A DNA stretch of 64,000 nt, taken from positions 3,137,001 through 3,201,000 of the forward strand of contig JAWRVZ010000016.1 in NCBI GenBank assembly GCA_037043235.1, read 5' to 3'. Below are positions 59,801 to 64,000 of the stretch, one piece after another; positions within the stretch are counted from its first letter, which is position 1; every line of letters starts with the position of its first letter. This DNA comes from Rhodeus uyekii (lineage: Eukaryota > Chordata > Actinopteri > Cypriniformes > Acheilognathidae). A program made the translations under genes and the position numbers. The notes beneath the pieces were generated by a model. It was given only the letters and a program-made list of their open reading frames with translations, made no database searches and was not told where the DNA came from.

Positions 59801-59846
59801 CATGCAAAACTTTGGGCAGGGTCACCTCCTCAGTCTGTAAGGTCAT
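56640..59846 (-). CDS. second R4-family RGS gene, five exons, frame break
   Basis: The exon pattern is the same as in the first RGS gene. Exons 59826-59846 (MTLQTEE), 59682-59758, 59419-59479, 58301-58467 and 56640-56816 would give about 167 aa. The RGS box runs WGESIEKLLSCKAGQMAFQD, FLKSEYSEENILFWLACEEY, VNIDSGTRTNITNN, SEPTLNSFDTAQKMIFSLMA then RDCYPRFLKSDIY, ending QKHGMS. LMARD and ISEPTL resemble RGS21 most, but this is not proven. Exon 3 is 61 bp instead of 62, so as assembled the frame is lost at the exon 2/3 junction. Exon 1 is the least certain. Confidence 0.82.
57479..58030. repeat. 145-bp tandem repeat with SINE fragment, in RGS gene 2 intron
   Basis: The phrase ctggttgtggatataatg recurs near 57491, 57781 and 58006, with a weaker copy near 57631. 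Spacing is about 145-150 bp or a multiple. The last unit is enlarged by a tRNA-SINE fragment (about 57865-57985). Confidence 0.7.
58301..58467 (-). CDS. RGS gene 2, exon 4 (RGS box core)
   Basis: 167 bp, identical in length and phase to exon 4 of RGS gene 1: AGQMAFQDFLKSEYSEENIL.. to TEAPRQ, donor gtgaat. Confidence 0.93.
58800..59120. repeat. dispersed repeat, one of four copies
   Basis: Related sequence (..gtttacacgaca.., ..cgccaactactggcctggcag..) occurs at about 33787-33970, 37560-37790 and 43235-43460. Probably an old DNA transposon. Confidence 0.5.
59419..59479 (-). CDS. RGS gene 2, exon 3 (one base short)
   Basis: 61 bp, acceptor tctcag, donor gtgagc: EPVDDVDSWGESIEKLLSCK. The frame needed by exon 4 requires one extra base at the 5' edge. 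Confidence 0.82.
59682..59758 (-). CDS. RGS gene 2, exon 2
   Basis: 77 bp, acceptor gttcag, donor gtgagt: TPQSQKESQSEGDSMQRTLL then TEMAIK, ends phase 2. Only this frame is open. Confidence 0.65.
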
Positions 59847-60399
59847 TTCGAAAACATCTTCACCACGGAGGTGAGGACCTGTTCATCGGTGAAAAAATTC
59901 ATGCTGATTTATGAGATCATGCAAGTAAGAGAGGGATTCTTGAAAAAGCATCATATTATCTTGATTCCTGCTTTCATTTGTAAATCTGTGAAAACACAGT
60001 CAAAAATATTAACTATAACAGCTTCACCGTTTTTCATGATGCATTTAGCTATGCACTTCTTCCATATAATAAATTATTATAATTATTAATGTATTATTAA
60101 CAAATACTTAAAATGACATTAAATACCTCAAACCATGTAGGGAAAGCATAGGGGGCAGGGAAAAATCTTAATGTAAATGGTGGATGTAATGCAGAATTCA
60201 AAACTTTTTCTTTCACACTCCACAGAAGAAAGAAAGTCATACAGGTTTGGAACGACACAAGTGTGAATAATTAAAGAATTTACATTTTTGTGTGAACTGT
60301 CCCATGTCAAAGATAATAAAGTAATGATTAGTTAAAAAAAAAAAGTATTGTTGTTATAGCTGATGTTTCAAACTTCTTTTGCTTTTCGTAGAGTAATGG

Positions 60400-61095
60400 T
60401 AAAAAAATAAATTAAATATAAGAAATGTAAACATTTCAAAAAGTATATATAAATATGCAAATACTAAATATTCAATAACTGTATCTAAAATAAGTTGGGG
60501 GGGAAACTCATGCATTTTAATACTTCAAGATGAACAATAATAAATAATATATAAATGTACACATCTGATAATAGTTGAACTATTTTAAATGTTAAATAAT
60601 ATATTAAATAGTATATATAAATATGCAAATAATAAATATTCAATAACTATATATAAAATGAGTTGGAGGGCAATTCATGCATTTTAATACTTCAAGATGG
60701 AAAATAATATATAAATGTACAAATTTGATGATAATTGAACTATTTTAAATGTGAAATAATGTTAAATAGTATATATAAATATGCAAATAATATATATTCA
60801 ATAACTGTATCTAAAATGAGTTGGGGGGCAATTCATGCATTTTAATACTTCAAGATGGAAAATAATAAATAATATATAAATTTACACATTTGGTAAATGC
60901 TATTAAATGTTAAATATTATATTAAATAGTATATATAAATATGCAAATAATAAATAATCAATAACTGTATCTAAAATGAGTTGGGGGGGGGGGTAATTCA
61001 TGCATTTTAATACTTCAAGATGGAAAATAATAAATTATATATAAATGTACACATTTGATAATAGTTGAACTATTTTGAATCTTAAATGATATGTT
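60400..61095. repeat. 163-bp AT-rich tandem array, 4 copies
   Basis: The phrase tgcattttaatacttcaaga recurs at 60511, 60678, 60836 and 61001 (spacing 167, 158, 165). A short G-run in each unit varies in length. Confidence 0.9.
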
Positions 61096-61099
61096 AAAT

Positions 61100-63230
61100 A
61101 TGCAAGTGGCAATTATGCAAGGGGCAGTTAATGAATTTGAATAAAATCAGATTGATTAACTAATTGATTGATTGTCTTGAAACGTGCTATGCAAATGTTA
61201 TACAGGCCAAAACACATGGGAAAAAGAAGTTTAGATAAGTTTTGTTCTGGATAGCCACTAAGAATTCATCCACAAAATATTCTCTGTACTCGACTGCAGA
61301 TTTCAACATCCAAACTATTGGTCCCAAAGAGCGGATTAATGTAATCAATAAATACTTTTTTTTATTAAATATTGGGTAATGGTTTGAATAAGTTTAATTG
61401 TGCTCAAATATTTAGTAGTGCTACTAGCTAATAAGTTTGAACTTGGTCAGCGCTGGATCTGGTTGCTACCACACCAACACCTGCCTGTGTGATGGTCCAG
61501 GTGGGTCTCCATTACGTCATCACCACAGATATCCACAATATTGAAATTACAGAATGGAAATCCTGCCATAACCAAATAGCATGTGGTTGAAATAGACCTA
61601 AATTGAAGTATTTGCCTATTTATGATCTAATCCTGTCAATGATACTGGAAAAAAGGATCCCCTGTTCAATTTTCCATCGTTGACCATGATAAAACCTAAA
61701 AAACGTATATCTTGAATATCATATCACATAACACACATGCCAAAATGTACATGGACACTTGAGAAGCACTTTTGAAAGTCATTGCATTAGACAGAAAACA
61801 CTAAAGCAAGAGGCATCTGAAAACAAATGATGATTTTTGCAATGATTTGAAACCAACCAGATTGAAGGTGATTTTAATGGATGTCTGAATTCAGTTCTCC
61901 TTAAGTTCACAAGGTTCACACCTTCATCACATTAACAGCTACTTCTCCCACTGTTGTCTTTATCTGATGGTGCCAGAAATCAGTTCAATAATCGTTTCCA
62001 TGTTTTATTTTGGTTGTGTCTATTTGGATTACTAGATAATGAGCAGCGATTTTGAATAATGTGGGATCAGGGGTTGCCACACCAAATCTAACGCATCCTT
62101 TTTACAGGAAAAGTGGAGTGATGGTCAAGTGTGGCCAGTGGAAAAGTGGTATTTAAACTTCCTACCACAGGTAATGGGTTGATTCATGGGTAACGACACA
62201 TTTGAAGGTTTGGGAACAGATGAATGTCCTTTTTTCTACTTTTATTTTCCTCATAGTGCTCCAACTGCAAACAAATCCCCGATCTAACCTTTATCACAAT
62301 GTCATCACTTAAAAAAAGAGAACAATTTCAAGTTGTTCCCTTCCGAGCTTTCCTTTAATATGGTCTCAGTCTGTCAGTAGCCATGTAAATCTCAAAAAGC
62401 AATGGAAAATCCTCCGATTTGCATGCATAATGACTTACACATGGCCAGGAGAATTTGGTTTCCAAAAAAGCTGGCAAGAGTAGAGACATGCTCACCTGTG
62501 TTGACTCTTGAAATTAAAGATATTCATTCACTTTAACGTACAAAAGCACACACTTTCAGCTTTATTTGTCATTTTGCTTTGTATTCAGTCTACTCATCTA
62601 ACTTTTGTTAATTCGCAAAATTGAAAGCGGAGATGTACACAGTTGCAGAAATTGTAACAACTTTAATAACTCATATTTTCATACTTTCACTGACTGCAAT
62701 TCACTATACATTTACACTGGGCTGTGAAGTGAACACAGAGCTTGTTGAAGACTGACTCATTTGTTTAGGTCATTTGTTTGTAGCACCTGTGTAAGCCCAC
62801 ATGTGTTTTTAAAGTCTGTGTGTTTTTTGTGTTTCGACGGTCAGTGAGATCAGGCATTCCCTTTGTCAAGCTTGAAAACAAGGAACTAAATTTAGAATTC
62901 TCTTTGGGAGATTCCTGATAAAAATCAAGCTGTGCCTGCCAAACGTTGGGTGGTAATAAGAAGTAAAGTTGGGCTGGAATGAAAAGTTCAGTATGCCCAT
63001 ATAGTTCTAAAAATGTAGAATTGAACACATGTATAGACTTTGGTGAATGCTTGTATTTTTCTGCTAATTTATTTGAGTATTTATTAATTTATACTAATCA
63101 AATAATACAGAAAAAAAGGTATCGTGGTTTCCACAAAAAAACATAGTTGAACTGTTTTCAACATTGATGATACTAATAATTATCCAAACTATTGATTTGC
63201 AGTGAATTGAACCTTTTCCACTCAGGTATT
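61100..63230. other. intergenic, nothing recognised
   Basis: AT-rich sequence without recognisable exons or intact elements. Confidence 0.4.
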
Positions 63231-63239
63231 GAACTTTAA

Positions 63240-63607
63240 ATCAGTTCAGGAAGCGCCTCATCGTCAGATATCGGCGCTGGATCGTCAACATTTGCTTCTG
63301 AGAGAGGCGAAGAGGCTCCCACTCCACTCGTGCTCTCATTGGTCGATCTTGCGCCGGGAACCAATCACGTGTCTTGTCTGAGAGTCGTGGGCGTGTACAA
63401 AGCCTCTGAGAGAGTTTCTCTCTTTGTCTGGCATCCTGGGAAACCGTTTCTCTCGCATCACGATGAAGCAACGCTGCTTTCCTCAATACGGCTGCCGATA
63501 TGGTGGTATTTTTGAATTTTTATTTTTCGCTGAATATTTTTTAAACATTTGTGATGCACTGAAGCTGTGCATGTGAAACTTGAACCGCGAAGTGGCGAGG
63601 ATTACTG
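63240..63607. mobile_element. pogo/Tigger-like MITE, second copy of the 38.4-kb family
   Basis: 63325-63607 is the reverse complement, diverged, of the left three quarters of 38413-38776, and ends ..gcgaggattactg before TA. The left end is replaced by unrelated sequence, so its left boundary is approximate. Confidence 0.75.
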
Positions 63608-64000
63608 TATTCGTTTATTGACCAAACGCCACATGAAACAGAACCTGTGATTTTGAAAAACTGTGCAAACACAGTTTACATAAACTTACTGCACTAACAA
63701 ACTCCTCAAAAAAAAAAAAAATATGGACCAGTGCCAAAGTCCAGACATTTCTTAACCTTAACAATATGGAGTTGTTGATGCTATTGAATGCCATGCTTAC
63801 ATGACGTCGCTGTCAGCCAGCTCACGTCACTACAGTTCCAACATAATTTTTTTCTCAGGTGACTGTAATGGTGACTAGTTTCTGGAACTATAACTGCAAC
63901 TGCAATTATAAGTGCAAAAAGCCCCTATTGACTGGCCTGATCTGTTTCTCTGAAAATGTATGTCATCATAAGATCATCAATCAGACAACAATAAGTTGGC

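Overview
The window is vertebrate nuclear DNA, best explained as a teleost and probably a cypriniform fish. The evidence is split, intron-rich vertebrate genes, AT-rich non-coding sequence, and a dense mixture of fish-type transposons: hAT, Tc1/mariner and pogo/Tigger-like MITEs, palindromic Angel-like MITEs, tRNA-derived SINEs, L1 and L2/RTE LINEs, a DIRS tyrosine-recombinase relic and a solo LTR. No rRNA, functional tRNA, CRISPR or prokaryotic feature was seen. The species is not identified.

Three host genes are supported, all on the minus strand. (1) 1-12.85 kb is the 5' half of smc6, the SMC5/6-complex ATPase: a 5'UTR exon with a TATA-less CRE/ETS/CCAAT promoter and six coding exons that run off the left edge. 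The intron separating the two halves of the Walker A motif carries a full-length L1 with both ORFs open. (2) 34.8-36.9 kb is a complete five-exon R4-type RGS gene (175 aa). (3) 56.6-59.85 kb is a second R4-type RGS gene with the same exon pattern. The RGS genes are GTPase-activating proteins for heterotrimeric G-alpha subunits. The pair looks like part of the vertebrate rgs18/21/1/13/2 type cluster, but exact orthology cannot be settled here.

Layout. 0-13 kb: smc6, with a pogo-like MITE 11 bp from one exon, an Angel-like MITE, a hAT, a hAT MITE nested in a Harbinger-like MITE, the intact L1 (5.60-11.41 kb) and a SINE. 13.3-18.3 kb: a second, decayed L1 of a different lineage just upstream of the smc6 promoter. 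19.4-29 kb: Tc1 relics, MITEs, an 84-bp and a 160-bp tandem array, and orphan exon-like sequences. 30-31.9 kb: a 17-bp minisatellite with higher-order structure, broken by a solo LTR. 37.9-39.9 kb: a three-layer nest (LINE, hAT, Tigger-like MITE). 44.3-46.5 kb: a DIRS relic bracketed by direct repeats. 48.0-49.1 kb: a large pogo-like element. 50.4-53.2 kb: a composite element whose inverted repeats carry YY1- and CRE-like motifs, with a nested hAT that keeps a BED zinc finger. 55-61 kb: an RTE-like fragment, a 230-bp AT microsatellite and two further tandem arrays.

Two host genes show a reading-frame break exactly at an exon junction: smc6 exon 3/4 and exon 2/3 of the second RGS gene. Either the assembly has small indels or these loci are decaying. 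This is the most consequential point for anyone using the gene models. I did not find a convincing new multi-gene system; the most unusual items are mobile-element structures.
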